Origin: Mesorhizobium sp. LHD-90
GTDB lineage: Bacteria; Pseudomonadota; Alphaproteobacteria; Rhizobiales; Rhizobiaceae
DNA: 64,000 nt
Direction: 5' to 3'
Assembly: GCF_030929505.1 (NCBI RefSeq)
Contig: NZ_JAVFVV010000020.1
Span: 1 to 64,000 of the forward strand
The position numbers and the translations under genes are program-made. A model generated the notes under the pieces. It worked only from the letters and a program-made list of their open reading frames with translations. It was not told the DNA's origin and did no database searches. This document shows positions 1-9,814 of this stretch, one piece after another; position 1 is the first letter of the stretch; the number at the start of each line of letters is the position of its first letter.

Positions 1-108
1 GTATTCGACGGGCTCCGGCTCGGCAACCACGACCGCATCGGCCGCCCGCGCGCCGCTGACCGCCACCAGGGCCGCTGCGGAGCCGAGAAGAAGGCTCTTG
101 ATGTTCAT
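1..108 (-). CDS. Porin, rhizobial Omp2-like family (5' end only)
   Basis: Only the first 36 codons lie in the window; the gene runs off the left edge. The start ATG (106-108, minus strand) is preceded by a GGAGA ribosome binding site. The N-terminus [20 protein letters not shown] followed by [16 protein letters not shown] is a signal peptide with a cleavage site after the ARA motif, then the acidic, proline-rich start typical of the outer-membrane porins of Brucella and Mesorhizobium. These form trimeric general-diffusion channels. The family assignment rests on this short N-terminus, so the exact paralogue cannot be told. Confidence 0.75.
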   Translation of the reverse strand, partial: MNIKSLLLGSAAALVAVSGARAADAVVVAEPEPVEY

Positions 109-444
109 TTCTGATCTCCGTTTCCAGTTTCGCCCGGCACTGGTCTTGCTGGAAGGCCTCGCCCCCTCAACGGCAATCTCAAGCGCCTCTCGATTGCTCC
201 TTGCACATGACATTACCTACCATCCTCGATCGATCAATCGGGATCGTCGGTTTTGGAGGCGGAGGAAAGTTCAATATCGGCGTCTGTGACATAAACAACA
301 CGTTTTGGCATTGGACGAGAAGCCTTCCGCTACCGTTCGGGGTGCGGCGTCACCCGCGCCCGCCGGCTGTTGCGGCGTGCGAGACCGACGAAGGCGTCCA
401 TGGTCAGCACGCGAGACGCGCGGCTGCGGCGATTGCCGGCGGCT
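109..444. other. Non-coding region upstream of the porin gene
   Basis: About 336 bases between the porin start and the end of the RraA-family gene, both on the minus strand. It should hold the porin promoter and 5' leader. I see no convincing ORF, tRNA or strong terminator in it. The short ORFs that can be drawn through it have no plausible start signals. Confidence 0.5.
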
Positions 445-1110
445 TCAGACCGCCTCCGGTACGCTGAAAACGTCGGCCAGCGTGCGGCCGCCGGCAAGTT
501 GTCTGGTCCATTCCTCTTCGAGCCGGACACGCTCCTGCGCAATCGGAAAAATCGCCAGGGCCTCATCAAGCGGAACGATGGCCAGCCCGTCATTGTCGCC
601 GAGCACGATGTCGCCCGGCTTCGCGGCAACGCCGCCGAAGACGATCGGACCGCTGACGGCGCCCCGCTCCTTCGACAGCGGACCGCGCGGCGTGTTGCCG
701 AGCGCGTAGACCGGAAAATCGTCCCAACCGGCGATGGTGTCGATATCGCGCACCGCGCCGTTGACGATCAGCCCGGCGATCTTCTTGCGGCGCGCAAAGC
801 CGCAGAGGATCTCTCCGACATAGGCGGTCTGCAGGCAGCCGCCTGCATCGACGGTCACCACGTCGCCCTCACCCGCGATGTCGATCGCATGCAGCATCGG
901 TCCGAAATCGGAGCGCTCGCACCACGCGGTTACAGCCTGGCCGACGAGGCGCCTGCCGGGTGGAAACGGCCGCAGCGGGCGGATGCGGGTGTCGACGACG
1001 AAGCGGCCGCTGGTTACATCCGAGAGCACCGTGACCGGTATCGCCCGCCATGCATCGAGATCGGCCGGTGGCAGGCGCCGCGCCTCGTCGCGATAGATTC
1101 GTGTCGGCAT
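445..1110 (-). CDS. RraA-family protein (aldolase / RNase E regulator-like)
   Basis: A 221-residue protein of the RraA / dimethylmenaquinone methyltransferase-like fold. Members are either 4-hydroxy-4-methyl-2-oxoglutarate/oxaloacetate aldolases or the RNase E inhibitor RraA. Visible landmarks are GDVVTVDAGG, the metal- and substrate-binding stretch NGAVRD near residue 100, and GDIVLGDNDGLAIVP near the C-terminus. The NGxxRD arrangement fits the aldolase-type members of the superfamily, so a catabolic aldolase is at least as likely as an RNase regulator. The ATG at 1110 was chosen because a GGAGA site lies 6-10 bases upstream; the frame stays open to 1290 but that extension looks non-coding. 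The name dimethylmenaquinone methyltransferase often given to such genes is historical and probably wrong. Confidence 0.8.
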   Translation of the reverse strand: MPTRIYRDEARRLPPADLDAWRAIPVTVLSDVTSGRFVVDTRIRPLRPFPPGRRLVGQAVTAWCERSDFGPMLHAIDIAGEGDVVTVDAGGCLQTAYVGEILCGFARRKKIAGLIVNGAVRDIDTIAGWDDFPVYALGNTPRGPLSKERGAVSGPIVFGGVAAKPGDIVLGDNDGLAIVPLDEALAIFPIAQERVRLEEEWTRQLAGGRTLADVFSVPEAV

Positions 1111-1147
1111 GCTCGTCTCCTCAAAGTCGTCGAAAATCACGCGCCGG

Positions 1148-1169
1148 GCCGCCGGTTTAAACCGGCGGC
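1148..1169. promoter_or_regulatory. 22-bp perfect palindrome between rraA-like gene and lexA
   Basis: A perfect inverted repeat with half-site GCCGCCGGTTT, centred at 1158/1159, lies 38 bases upstream of the RraA-family start in the divergent intergenic region. It could be an operator for a dimeric regulator of the minus-strand gene. No regulator can be named. A 12-bp direct repeat, GGCCGGCATACG, occurs nearby at 1191-1202 and 1229-1240. Confidence 0.45.
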
Positions 1170-1316
1170 GCGAAAGCCGGGTACAGGATAGGCCGGCATA
1201 CGGCCATCCACCATATCCGCGACGATGCGGCCGGCATACGACCTCGCTAACCAGCCTCTTCGGCAATTTTTCCATGTCCGGATAGCGCAACCTTAACCGT
1301 GTATTTAGTGATTGCG

Positions 1317-1331
1317 GAACACAACTGGAAC
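1317..1331 (+). promoter_or_regulatory. LexA box (SOS operator), exact GAAC-N7-GAAC
   Basis: GAAC-ACAACTG-GAAC matches exactly the alphaproteobacterial LexA operator consensus (GTTC-N7-GTTC read on the other strand). It lies 53 bases upstream of the lexA start, so it should mediate autorepression of lexA. Confidence 0.85.
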
Positions 1332-1342
1332 ATATAGTGTTT

Positions 1343-1357
1343 GTTCTGGGTTTGTTT
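1343..1357 (+). promoter_or_regulatory. Second, imperfect LexA box
   Basis: GTTC-TGGGTTT-GTTT differs from GTTC-N7-GTTC by one base in the second half-site. It lies 11 bases downstream of the exact box and 26 bases before the lexA start. Two adjacent operators would allow cooperative autorepression; the second is inferred from sequence similarity only. Confidence 0.5.
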
Positions 1358-1383
1358 TAGACGATTCTCGGTAGGGACCGAAA

Positions 1384-2100
1384 ATGCTGACGCGCAAGCA
1401 ACATGAACTCCTGCTTTTCATCCATGAAAGGCTGAAGGAAACCGGCATTCCTCCTTCCTTCGACGAAATGAAGGAGGCGCTCGATCTCGCATCGAAGTCG
1501 GGCATCCACCGGCTGATCACCGCGCTGGAAGAGCGCGGCTTCATCCGGCGCCTGCCCAACCGGGCGCGGGCGCTGGAAGTGCTTCGGCTTCCCGATTCGA
1601 TCGCTCCCGGCCTGAATGCGGCCAGGAAATTCTCGCCGAGCGTCATCGAGGGCAGTCTTGGCAAGCGCCCGGCCGAACCGTCGCGCGCCGCGAGCGCCGG
1701 CAACGACGATGCTGGTCCCGGCATCGCCATTCCGGTCATGGGCCGTATCGCGGCGGGTGTGCCGATCGACGCGATCCAGCATCGGACCCATTCGATAACG
1801 GTGCCGCCGGAAATGCTGTCGGGCGGCGAACACTATGCCCTCGAAGTCAAAGGCGACTCGATGATCGAAGCCGGTATTCTCGACGGCGATACGGTGATCA
1901 TCCGCAATGCCAATACCGCCACGCCGGGTGAGATCGTGGTGGCGCTGGTCGACGATCAGGAGGCAACGCTGAAGCGGTTCCGCCGCAAGGGCGCTTCGAT
2001 TGCGCTGGAAGCGGCGAACCCCGCCTATGAGACGCGCATCTACGGTCCGGATCGCGTACGCGTTCAGGGCAGGCTGGTCGGGCTGATCCGGCGCTACTGA
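1384..2100 (+). CDS. lexA: LexA, SOS-response transcriptional repressor
   Basis: A 238-residue LexA. The N-terminal winged-helix domain begins [20 protein letters not shown] and includes the recognition region [21 protein letters not shown] variable linker of about 50 residues is followed by the cleavage site Ala124-Gly125 in GRIAAGVP. The S24-type peptidase domain carries catalytic Ser159 (GDSMIEAG) and Lys197 (EATLKRF). DNA damage makes RecA filaments trigger self-cleavage, which derepresses repair genes. One exact and one imperfect LexA box lie just upstream, as expected for autoregulation. The 3' end overlaps the convergent comEC gene by 7 bp. Confidence 0.97.
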   Translation: MLTRKQHELLLFIHERLKETGIPPSFDEMKEALDLASKSGIHRLITALEERGFIRRLPNRARALEVLRLPDSIAPGLNAARKFSPSVIEGSLGKRPAEPSRAASAGNDDAGPGIAIPVMGRIAAGVPIDAIQHRTHSITVPPEMLSGGEHYALEVKGDSMIEAGILDGDTVIIRNANTATPGEIVVALVDDQEATLKRFRRKGASIALEAANPAYETRIYGPDRVRVQGRLVGLIRRY

Positions 2101-4631
2101 TTGGCCGCGGATGCAGGCGCGGCGGATTGCTTGCGCTGGTAAGCCGGAAATCCCCTCGCCTCCCGCGAAAAGACACGGTGGCGATGCCATGGACGCTCGA
2201 TGGAGCCTATGGCGAAGCCGACATTCACTGCGTCACCGGCGTTTGCCGGCAGATAGACGGCCGCGCTTCCATGGCGGGCGAGATCGCGCTTGGTGACCAC
2301 GGCCACGGCGGGGTTCGCGCATCTCAGCGGCACGGTAGCGTTGTCGAGGACAATGACTCCGGCGAACGAGCAGGCGATCCTTGCCTCCTCGGCGTCGGTC
2401 GTGTGGATGATCGCCACGCCCGATGGAAGCCAGGCGACGCAGGTCACCTCGTCGCAGGAAAAGGCGCCTGACGACGCATCCTCTGGTTCGAGAGCGGCAT
2501 TGGTGACCATGGTATCGGGCGGGAGACCGGAGGTCGCCATGTGGAGAGCCGGCGCGTCACCACCGAACAGAGATGTAGCGTCCCGCCGATTTTTCGCTGC
2601 AGGCACATCCCCTTCCAGCGATTTCGGCGCAGTATCCGCGCCGGCCGCGATCTGCGGCTTGTGCAGGCCCTCGGCCTTCAGCGTCCGCTTCCAGTTCTCG
2701 GCGGTGAAGACATTCGGCCGCTGGCGGTTGACCGCGAGCAGACCTTCTCCGGTCCGATAGCCGACAAGCCTGCCGTCTTCCGACACGAGCACGTCGGGTG
2801 CACGCACCGGACCCAGCGTAACCAAACCGGCAAGCGCAAAGGGCAGCGCGGCAAGCCGTAACCGCGTGGTTGCAACGGTCGCTATGATCAGGGCGATCGT
2901 CAGGAGTACGACGGACCGGCCCGAGATCAATCCCACCGCATCGATCGGCGACCGGTCGGAAAACCAGCGTGCCACGCCGATCATCGCCGAGATGCCCCAG
3001 CCCATGGCGTCGAGAAACGGACCGTCGAGACCGAAGGGCATGGCGATGGACGCCATGATCGCTGACGGCACCACGACGATCGACACGATCGGCATCGCCG
3101 CGAGATTGGCGACAAGGCTGAGCGGCGCGATCCGCTGAAAATGGTAGGCGCCGAACGCGGCCGTCGCCAGACCGGCGACGAGCGAGGTCAGAAGCAGGCC
3201 GGCGGTGACGGCGCCCAAACGCTTCACCGCCCACAAAACCAAATCTTGACGCGGATGGGCAAATCCGGCGGCCGCGGCACGCCGCTCGGTCCACAGCGCA
3301 TAAGCGCCGACCAGCGCGGCGGTCGCGGCAAACGACATCTGGAAGCTCGGCCCGGTCGCCTCGTGCGGCGCGATCGCCAGCACGACGATGGCCGAGATCG
3401 CCAGGTTGCGCATGGTCAGCGCCGCGCGGTCGACCATCGCCGCGACCAGCATGACGGCCAGCATCAGAAAGCTGCGTTGGGCGGCGACTTCCCCGCCGGA
3501 AATCGCCAGATAGGCGGCGATGGCCGCGAGCCCTGCCGCAGCCGCGAGTTTGCGTACCGGACGGCGCGACGCAAGACCGGGGAAGAGTGCAAAACCCGCC
3601 CGCAACGCACCGATGACAAGACCGGCAACGAGCGCCATGTGCAGGCCAGAGATGGAGATGATGTGGTAGAGCCCGGTGCGGCGCAGCGCCTCGCTGACTT
3701 CGGCCGGAATGCCTGCGCGCACGCCTACCATGAGAGCGGCGGCGATTTCGCCCTCCGCGCCGCCGATGCGCCGCGTGACACGGACGGCGATGTCGGCGCG
3801 GATGTTTTCGATGGCCGCGCCGATCCGGTCAGAAGTCGATTGCCCAGCCTGGTCGACCAGTTCGGGACCGCTCATGAAATAGCCGCTGGCGCCGATGCCG
3901 TCGAAGTAACTTTCGAACGAAAAGTCGTAGCTGTCCGGCCGCACCGGCCCCGACGGCGGACGCAGGCGGACCAGCCCCTCGATCGTCGAACCAGCCTTCG
4001 TGCCGGCGGGCACGGCCCGGGCGGTGGCGCGGATGCGGTCTGGCGCGTAGCGGAGCTTCGGGCGTTCGGTGGCCATGAGGTCGATGGTCAGGCGCGCCCG
4101 GCCGTTCGACAGCGGATCGACGGCAACCACCCGGCCGGTGATGCGGGTGGAAATCTCGCCGCCCAGCATCTTCGTGCCCATACGCCACGTCTCGCCCTTC
4201 GCAAGCAGCATGCCGCACAGCATCAGCAGGATCGCCAGCGCGGCCAATTGCAAGACCCTGCCACGCGGCAGCGTCACGGTCGCGCCGGCTGCAGCCGACA
4301 GGCAGAGCGCAAAGGGCAGAACGCCAGGTTCGAACGGCAGTCCAAAGTAGAGGAAGGCGCCCAGGGCCAGGAACACCGGCACGAGCAGGAAGAGAACACC
4401 CCTTTCCACCTCAAGCGTGGCCGCGACGCGGACCGATACCGCCGCCCGCGCAAGCATGGCGCCCGGGTTCGACGCCTGCGGCACAAAACGAACCCAGCGC
4501 GTCGGCGGGCCGCGAGACTGAACGGGGGGCGCGCTGTCGGCGGGCCGGGTGACAATAAGGGCGCCGGCGTCGCTGTCCATTTTTCTGAACAGGAACCGTT
4601 CGTCCAGGCCACCTGCGGAAATCTCCGACAT
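2094..4631 (-). CDS. comEC: ComEC/Rec2-family DNA-uptake membrane protein
   Basis: An 845-residue polytopic inner-membrane protein of the ComEC family, the channel that takes single-stranded DNA across the inner membrane in transformation. After two early membrane segments comes the OB-like DUF4131 region ([20 protein letters not shown]). The competence domain has the signature [20 protein letters not shown] and many hydrophobic helices. The C-terminal tail after about residue 600 is soluble ([16 protein letters not shown]) but I find no HxHxDH metallo-beta-lactamase motif, so the nuclease-like domain of canonical ComEC is missing or degenerate, as in many alphaproteobacterial homologues. The ATG at 4631 was preferred to the 4739 start because the extra 36 residues look non-coding. 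Confidence 0.88.
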   Translation of the reverse strand: MSEISAGGLDERFLFRKMDSDAGALIVTRPADSAPPVQSRGPPTRWVRFVPQASNPGAMLARAAVSVRVAATLEVERGVLFLLVPVFLALGAFLYFGLPFEPGVLPFALCLSAAAGATVTLPRGRVLQLAALAILLMLCGMLLAKGETWRMGTKMLGGEISTRITGRVVAVDPLSNGRARLTIDLMATERPKLRYAPDRIRATARAVPAGTKAGSTIEGLVRLRPPSGPVRPDSYDFSFESYFDGIGASGYFMSGPELVDQAGQSTSDRIGAAIENIRADIAVRVTRRIGGAEGEIAAALMVGVRAGIPAEVSEALRRTGLYHIISISGLHMALVAGLVIGALRAGFALFPGLASRRPVRKLAAAAGLAAIAAYLAISGGEVAAQRSFLMLAVMLVAAMVDRAALTMRNLAISAIVVLAIAPHEATGPSFQMSFAATAALVGAYALWTERRAAAAGFAHPRQDLVLWAVKRLGAVTAGLLLTSLVAGLATAAFGAYHFQRIAPLSLVANLAAMPIVSIVVVPSAIMASIAMPFGLDGPFLDAMGWGISAMIGVARWFSDRSPIDAVGLISGRSVVLLTIALIIATVATTRLRLAALPFALAGLVTLGPVRAPDVLVSEDGRLVGYRTGEGLLAVNRQRPNVFTAENWKRTLKAEGLHKPQIAAGADTAPKSLEGDVPAAKNRRDATSLFGGDAPALHMATSGLPPDTMVTNAALEPEDASSGAFSCDEVTCVAWLPSGVAIIHTTDAEEARIACSFAGVIVLDNATVPLRCANPAVAVVTKRDLARHGSAAVYLPANAGDAVNVGFAIGSIERPWHRHRVFSREARGFPAYQRKQSAAPASAANQ

Positions 4632-4783
4632 GGCTTCGACCCAACCGGCGCCGGTCTCGCCGGCGCATTGGGCCAAGACCCGTATCGCGGCCTTGCGCCC
4701 CCGACCTTCTATGCTACATGAACGCCAACCTTTTTCCATGCATGCCGGCGCGGTCGCGCGGCAGCTTTCTTCACGGAAATTCC

Positions 4784-6208
4784 ATGTCCCGCCCGGTCGT
4801 CACCCGCTTCGCCCCCTCACCCACCGGCTATCTGCATATCGGCGGCGCGCGCACCGCGCTGTTCAACTGGCTCTACGCAAAACATACCGGCGGCAAGATG
4901 CTGCTCCGCATCGAGGACACAGACCGCGAGCGCTCCACCGAAGCAGCGACCGCGGCGATCCTTGACGGGCTTTCCTGGCTCGGCCTCACATGGGACGGCG
5001 CGCCGATCTCGCAGTTCGAGCGTGCCCCGCGCCACCGTGAGGTGGCGGAAGAACTCGTGCGGCTAGGCAAGGCCTACTACGCCTACGAAACGCCGGCCGA
5101 ACTGGACGCCATGCGCGAGAGCGCGCGCGCGGAGGGTCGCCCGCCACGCTACGACGGCAGTTGGCGCGACCGCGACCCGGCGCAAGCGCCGGCCGGCGTC
5201 AAGGGCGCGATCCGCATCAAGGCGCCGCTTGAAGGCGAGACCATCGTGCGCGATCGGGTGCAGGGCGACGTGCGCTTTCCCAACAAGGATCTGGACGACT
5301 TCATCATCCTGCGCTCGGACGGCAACCCGACTTATATGCATGCCGTCGTCGTCGACGATCACGACATGGGCGTCACCCACATCATTCGCGGCGACGACCA
5401 TCTGACCAATGCGGCGCGCCAGCAGGTGATCTACGACGCGATGGGCTGGGAGGTGCCGGTGATGGCGCACATCCCGCTGATCCACGGAGCCGACGGGGCA
5501 AAACTGTCGAAGCGGCACGGCGCGCTCGGGGTCGAGGCCTATCGTTCCATGGGCTACCTGCCCGCCGCCCTGCTCAATTATCTGGCGCGGCTGGGCTGGA
5601 GCCATGGCGACGACGAGATCATGTCGATCGATGACATGATCGGATGGTTCGAGATCGAGGACGTGAACCGCGGCGCGGCGCGTTTCGACTTCCAGAAACT
5701 GGAAGCGCTGAACGGGCTTTACATGCGTCGAACCGATGATATCGCCCTGACGGAGGCGCTGATCGCGACGTTGCCGCATCTCGCGACGGCGGGGCCGCTG
5801 TCGTCCGGCGTCAACGAGACGCAGAAGACGATGCTCGTGGCCGCCATGCCGGGGCTGAAGGAGCGCGCCAAGACGCTGCTCGAACTGGCGGACAGCGCAG
5901 CATACCTCTTCGCCCCTCGGCCGCTGGCGATCGACGAGAAGGCCGCCGCCCTGCTCGGCGAGCGCCCGCGCACGGTGCTCGCGGGTGCCTGGGCGGCGCT
6001 CAAGGATGTTAGCGGAGAGTGGACGGCACAGACCACGGAGGCGGCAATCCGCGAATTCGCGGGGGCGCACGGCCACAAGCTCGGCGCTGTGGCGCAGCCT
6101 TTGCGCGCAGCGCTCACCGGCCGCAGCACCTCGCCCGGTGTCTTCGACGTGCTGGCCGTGCTCGGCCGCGAAGAAAGCCTCGCGCGCATCGGAGATCAAA
6201 TCGATTAG
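4784..6208 (+). CDS. gltX: Glutamate--tRNA ligase
   Basis: A 474-residue class I aminoacyl-tRNA synthetase that charges tRNA-Glu. The start [20 protein letters not shown] contains the HIGH-type signature (HIGG), and the KMSKS equivalent is KLSKRHG near residue 245. The GluRS-specific stretches [20 protein letters not shown] and [12 protein letters not shown] are present, followed by the anticodon-binding helical domain. The ATG at 4784 gives the family's usual N-terminus; the in-frame start at 4718 would add 22 atypical residues. It is transcribed divergently from comEC, and gltA follows 177 bp downstream on the same strand. Confidence 0.97.
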   Translation: MSRPVVTRFAPSPTGYLHIGGARTALFNWLYAKHTGGKMLLRIEDTDRERSTEAATAAILDGLSWLGLTWDGAPISQFERAPRHREVAEELVRLGKAYYAYETPAELDAMRESARAEGRPPRYDGSWRDRDPAQAPAGVKGAIRIKAPLEGETIVRDRVQGDVRFPNKDLDDFIILRSDGNPTYMHAVVVDDHDMGVTHIIRGDDHLTNAARQQVIYDAMGWEVPVMAHIPLIHGADGAKLSKRHGALGVEAYRSMGYLPAALLNYLARLGWSHGDDEIMSIDDMIGWFEIEDVNRGAARFDFQKLEALNGLYMRRTDDIALTEALIATLPHLATAGPLSSGVNETQKTMLVAAMPGLKERAKTLLELADSAAYLFAPRPLAIDEKAAALLGERPRTVLAGAWAALKDVSGEWTAQTTEAAIREFAGAHGHKLGAVAQPLRAALTGRSTSPGVFDVLAVLGREESLARIGDQID

Positions 6209-6385
6209 CATGATGCTGGCCTCATCAAGAAGCATTGAAACCGTCCTATTGCGGTGCAACATTGCGCCGCGTCACACTCTCACCGCGGAAACCAGCCGGG
6301 AGCCGGACTATCGCGCTCCTCAGCCCGTGTTTCGCGTGGCGGCGTTCCGCGTCGCCGACCGGGATCGTAGCAAAGGGGTATCCGT

Positions 6386-7675
6386 ATGAGCGCAGCGACC
6401 GCTAAACTGGAATTCAACGGCAAGACGCATGAGCTGAAGGTCCGATCGGGTACCGTCGGGCCGGACGTGATCGACATCGCCGCGCTCTACAAGGACACGG
6501 GCGCCTTCACCTACGACCCGGGTTTCACCTCCACGGCAAGCTGCGAATCGGAAATCACCTATATCGACGGCGACGAAGGCGTGCTGCTGCATCGCGGCTA
6601 TCCCATCGACCAGCTAGCCGAACACAGCGATTTCCTCGAAGTCTGCTATCTGCTTCTCTACGGCGAGTTGCCTACCAAGGCACAGAAGGACGATTTCGAC
6701 TATCGCGTGACGCGCCACACGATGGTGCACGAGCAGATGTCGCGCTTCTTCACCGGCTTCCGCCGCGACGCCCATCCCATGGCCGTGATGTGCGGCGTGG
6801 TCGGCGCGCTGTCGGCCTTCTATCACGACTCCACCGACATCTCCGACCCGCATCAGCGCATGGTCGCCTCGATCCGCCTGATCGCCAAGATGCCGACCAT
6901 CGCGGCGATGGCCTACAAGTACCATATCGGCCAGCCGTTCATCTATCCGAAGAACGAGCTGAACTTCGCCGCCAACTTCCTGCACATGTGCTTCGCCGTG
7001 CCTTGCGAGGAATACAAGGTCAACCCGGTGCTGGCGCGCGCCATGGAACGCATCTTCATCCTGCACGCCGACCACGAGCAGAACGCTTCGACCTCGACGG
7101 TGCGGCTGGCCGGCTCGTCGGGCGCCAACCCCTTCGCCTGCATCGCTGCCGGCATCGCCTGCCTGTGGGGCCCGGCCCATGGCGGCGCCAACGAAGCGGC
7201 GCTCAACATGCTGTCGGAGATCGGAACGGTCGACCGTATCCCCGAATACATCGCGCGCGCCAAGGACAAGGACGATCCGTTCCGGCTGATGGGTTTTGGC
7301 CACCGCGTCTACAAGAACTACGATCCGCGCGCCAAGATCATGCAGAAGACCACCCATGAGGTGCTGGGCGAACTCGGCATCAAGGACGATCCGACGCTCG
7401 ACGTGGCGATCGAGCTCGAAAGGATCGCCCTCACCGACGATTATTTCATCGCGAAGAAGCTCTATCCGAACATCGACTTCTATTCGGGCATCACGCTGAA
7501 GGCGCTGGGCTTCCCCACCACCATGTTCACCGTGCTGTTCGCGGTGGCCCGCACCGTCGGCTGGATCTCCCAGTGGAAAGAGATGATCGAGGACCCGCAC
7601 CAGAAGATCGGCCGGCCGCGCCAGCTCTATACCGGGCCGACAGTGCGCGATTTTGTGCCGATTGCGAAAAGGTAA
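6386..7675 (+). CDS. gltA: Citrate synthase (type II)
   Basis: A 429-residue citrate synthase condensing acetyl-CoA and oxaloacetate at the entry of the TCA cycle. Length and N-terminal domain ([20 protein letters not shown]) match the hexameric, NADH-sensitive type II enzymes of Gram-negative bacteria. Active-site segments visible are [15 protein letters not shown] with its catalytic His, [15 protein letters not shown] with the second catalytic His, and [10 protein letters not shown] at the C-terminus. The gene begins after AAAGGGG and ends just before a heptameric repeat that separates it from convergent lpxB. Confidence 0.97.
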   Translation: MSAATAKLEFNGKTHELKVRSGTVGPDVIDIAALYKDTGAFTYDPGFTSTASCESEITYIDGDEGVLLHRGYPIDQLAEHSDFLEVCYLLLYGELPTKAQKDDFDYRVTRHTMVHEQMSRFFTGFRRDAHPMAVMCGVVGALSAFYHDSTDISDPHQRMVASIRLIAKMPTIAAMAYKYHIGQPFIYPKNELNFAANFLHMCFAVPCEEYKVNPVLARAMERIFILHADHEQNASTSTVRLAGSSGANPFACIAAGIACLWGPAHGGANEAALNMLSEIGTVDRIPEYIARAKDKDDPFRLMGFGHRVYKNYDPRAKIMQKTTHEVLGELGIKDDPTLDVAIELERIALTDDYFIAKKLYPNIDFYSGITLKALGFPTTMFTVLFAVARTVGWISQWKEMIEDPHQKIGRPRQLYTGPTVRDFVPIAKR

Positions 7676-7677
7676 AT

Positions 7678-7765
7678 GAGCGAATAGCGAATAGCGAATA
7701 GTGAGTAGCGAATAGTGAGTAGCGAATAGGGTTTTCTATCGGTACCTTCTATTCGCTATTCGCTA
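7678..7765. repeat. Heptamer (GCGAATA) tandem repeat with inverted copy
   Basis: Between convergent gltA and lpxB there are five GCGAATA-type heptamers interspersed with two GTGAGTA variants (about 7678-7730), followed by an inverted copy, CTATTCGCTATTCGCTA (7749-7765). The two halves can pair into a long hairpin that may act as a bidirectional terminator. The inverted copy encodes the last residues and the stop codon of lpxB. Confidence 0.8.
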
Positions 7766-8918
7766 ATTTCAACACCACTTCCGCCGCCAACTCGCCAGAC
7801 GGCTTTTCCGTCCGCATGCGCCGAGCCACTTCGGCAAAGCCTTGCTTCTGCCAGGTTCGCATCGGTGTGTCGGAGAACAGCGCCTCCAGATCGCGGGCGA
7901 GATGGTTCGGCTTGACAAAGGCGTTGTAGAATTCCGGCACGATGGCGCGGTCGGCGATGATGTTCGGCAGTAGCGCCGACCAGACCGTGACCAAATGCTG
8001 GAACAGCCGTCCGACAGCGTCGATCTTGTAACAGGACACGAACGGCACGCCGCACAGCGCCAGTTCCAGCGAGACCGTTCCCGACGCGATCAGCGCGGCA
8101 TCCGCCTCGCCGAACACCTGCCACTTGCGCGCCGGGTCGAGGATGATCTCCGGCCTTTCGGCCCATCCAGAGGTGATCTTGCGTACTGTGTCGGCGGCAT
8201 GCGGCACGGTCGGCAGGGCAATCTTCAGCCGGTGTCCCCGCGAGCGCAGTTGATCCAGCGTCTCGCCGAACGGCCCTAGCAGGGCGTTCACTTCGCCGCG
8301 CCGCGATCCGGGAAGAATGAGCAGGTTGCGCGGCTCGCCCTGGGGCGACACCCCGCGCGCCGCCTGCATTCCTGCGGCGAGCGCGATGCCCTGGTCAGTG
8401 GTGAGGCGGTGTCCGACAAACGTCCCCGGCGGGCCGCCCAGGCGTTCCAGTTCAGCCGGCTCGAACGGCAGCAGGCAGAGGATATGGTCCACATAGGGCC
8501 GCATCGTCGGGGCGCGGCCGGGCCGCCAGGCCCAGACCGACGGGCAGACATAGTGGACGATCGGAATGGTGGGATCGGCGGCGCGTACTTTTCGGGCGAC
8601 GCGCAGCGAAAACTCCGGGCTGTCGATGGTAATGAGGCAATCCGGTTTCGCCGCCGCGATGGCGCGCGCCGTCTGGCCGATGCGGCGGATGAGTCTCGGC
8701 AGGTCGCGCAGGATGGCGCCGACCCCCATCAGCGCGATTTCCGAGGCGTCGAACAGCGAACGCAGGCCGAGCGCTTCAAGATGCCGTCCGCCCGTCCCGA
8801 TCAGCTCGACCTCGCGGCCCGAGGCGCGGCGCAACGCCTCGACCAGGTCGTGGCCGAGCAGATCGCCCGACTCCTCGCCGGCGATGACCGCGATCTTCAG
8901 CGGCCGCCCGGCGCTCAT
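7749..8918 (-). CDS. lpxB: Lipid-A-disaccharide synthase
   Basis: A 389-residue GT19 glycosyltransferase that joins lipid X to UDP-diacylglucosamine at the inner face of the inner membrane. It shows the family start LKIAVIAGEESGDLLGHDLV, IDSPEFSLRVARKVR, the VCPSVWAWRPGRA region, LLPFEP and LPGSRRGEVNAL. The ATG at 8918 overlaps the stop of lpxI as ATGA, so translation is coupled. The final codons (ANSE then stop) fall inside a heptameric CTATTCG repeat, so the C-terminal tail is likely repeat-derived. Confidence 0.96.
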   Translation of the reverse strand: MSAGRPLKIAVIAGEESGDLLGHDLVEALRRASGREVELIGTGGRHLEALGLRSLFDASEIALMGVGAILRDLPRLIRRIGQTARAIAAAKPDCLITIDSPEFSLRVARKVRAADPTIPIVHYVCPSVWAWRPGRAPTMRPYVDHILCLLPFEPAELERLGGPPGTFVGHRLTTDQGIALAAGMQAARGVSPQGEPRNLLILPGSRRGEVNALLGPFGETLDQLRSRGHRLKIALPTVPHAADTVRKITSGWAERPEIILDPARKWQVFGEADAALIASGTVSLELALCGVPFVSCYKIDAVGRLFQHLVTVWSALLPNIIADRAIVPEFYNAFVKPNHLARDLEALFSDTPMRTWQKQGFAEVARRMRTEKPSGELAAEVVLKLANSE

Positions 8919-9814
8919 GCCGGGCCGCCCTGCGGCAGGCCGACCACGAACAGGCCTAGCGCGTCGGCGCGCGCCACCAATTCGGCGCAGTCGAGCACAA
9001 GCGAGCGGCCGGCTTCGACGCCGATGCCGGCAAGTCCCGCCGCATGCGCCGCGTCGACGGTCTGCGGCCCGATCGACGGCAGGTCGGCGCGCAGTTCCTG
9101 AGCCGGCTTGGCGCATTTCACCAGCACGCCGCGCGTCTTGCCGGCCAGGCGACCGTGGCCGCGCAGATCGCGCACGCGCTGCAGCAGGCCGTCCGTGCCT
9201 TCTATGCCTTCGACGGCGATGACCCGGCCGCCGATCGCCACGGTGCCCTGCCCGATATCCAGCGCGCCGATCGCCCAGGCGGCTGCGTAGGCGGCATCGA
9301 GATCGGCCTTGTCCGACTTGAGCGGTTTCGCGCGGGTCATCGGTCCTTCCGCCGCCAGCAGGTCCGGCACGATCTCATGCGCGCCTACGACACGAAAGCC
9401 TTCGCCTTCGATCGCCCTGACGACGATACGCAACAGCCCGTCGTCGCCGCGCGCCAGGGCGGTCAGCGCTTTCGCCAGATGGCGGAGCAGCGAGAGACTG
9501 ATGCGGATCTCGCGCCAGGCGGGTCGCCGGCTAATGCCGCCCGCCAGCACGACGTGAGTCACGCCGCGGCGCTTCAGAAGCGGGGCCATTTCGGCGAACT
9601 CGCCAAGGCCTATCTCTTCGGTTTCGAAGGCGGCGAATGCGGAGCCGCTGTCGGCTTCGCCGCGCACCCGCAGAACCAGCGGCGGATGCCCATGCAGTGC
9701 CAGGCTTTCGGCTATGTTGACTGGCAACCGGCCGCTGCCGGCGACGACGGCGACCTTGTCGGCCGGACCAAGCTCGACCAGCGGCCGGCTAGTCCTGGCC
9801 GTCGGCGTCGTCAT
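8915..9814 (-). CDS. lpxI: UDP-2,3-diacylglucosamine pyrophosphatase LpxI
   Basis: A 299-residue protein of the LpxI (formerly DUF1009) family, which hydrolyses UDP-2,3-diacylglucosamine to lipid X. Alphaproteobacteria use it in place of LpxH. Typical stretches are VAVVAGSGRLPVNIAESL, HVVLAGGISRRP, DGLLRIVVRAIEGEGFRVVG and the C-terminal CAKPAQELRADLPSIGPQTV. Its position between lpxA and lpxB is the conserved alphaproteobacterial arrangement. It overlaps lpxA by 26 bp at its start and lpxB by 4 bp at its end. Confidence 0.95.
   Translation of the reverse strand: MTTPTARTSRPLVELGPADKVAVVAGSGRLPVNIAESLALHGHPPLVLRVRGEADSGSAFAAFETEEIGLGEFAEMAPLLKRRGVTHVVLAGGISRRPAWREIRISLSLLRHLAKALTALARGDDGLLRIVVRAIEGEGFRVVGAHEIVPDLLAAEGPMTRAKPLKSDKADLDAAYAAAWAIGALDIGQGTVAIGGRVIAVEGIEGTDGLLQRVRDLRGHGRLAGKTRGVLVKCAKPAQELRADLPSIGPQTVDAAHAAGLAGIGVEAGRSLVLDCAELVARADALGLFVVGLPQGGPA

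Noticed and set aside
3141-4721. 526-residue plus-strand ORF
   Set aside because: Antisense of comEC; composition is extremely rich in Arg and Gly and resembles no protein family.
7678-7765. Possible CRISPR-like tandem repeat
   Set aside because: The units are 7 bp and contiguous without spacers; it is a simple heptamer repeat with an inverted copy.
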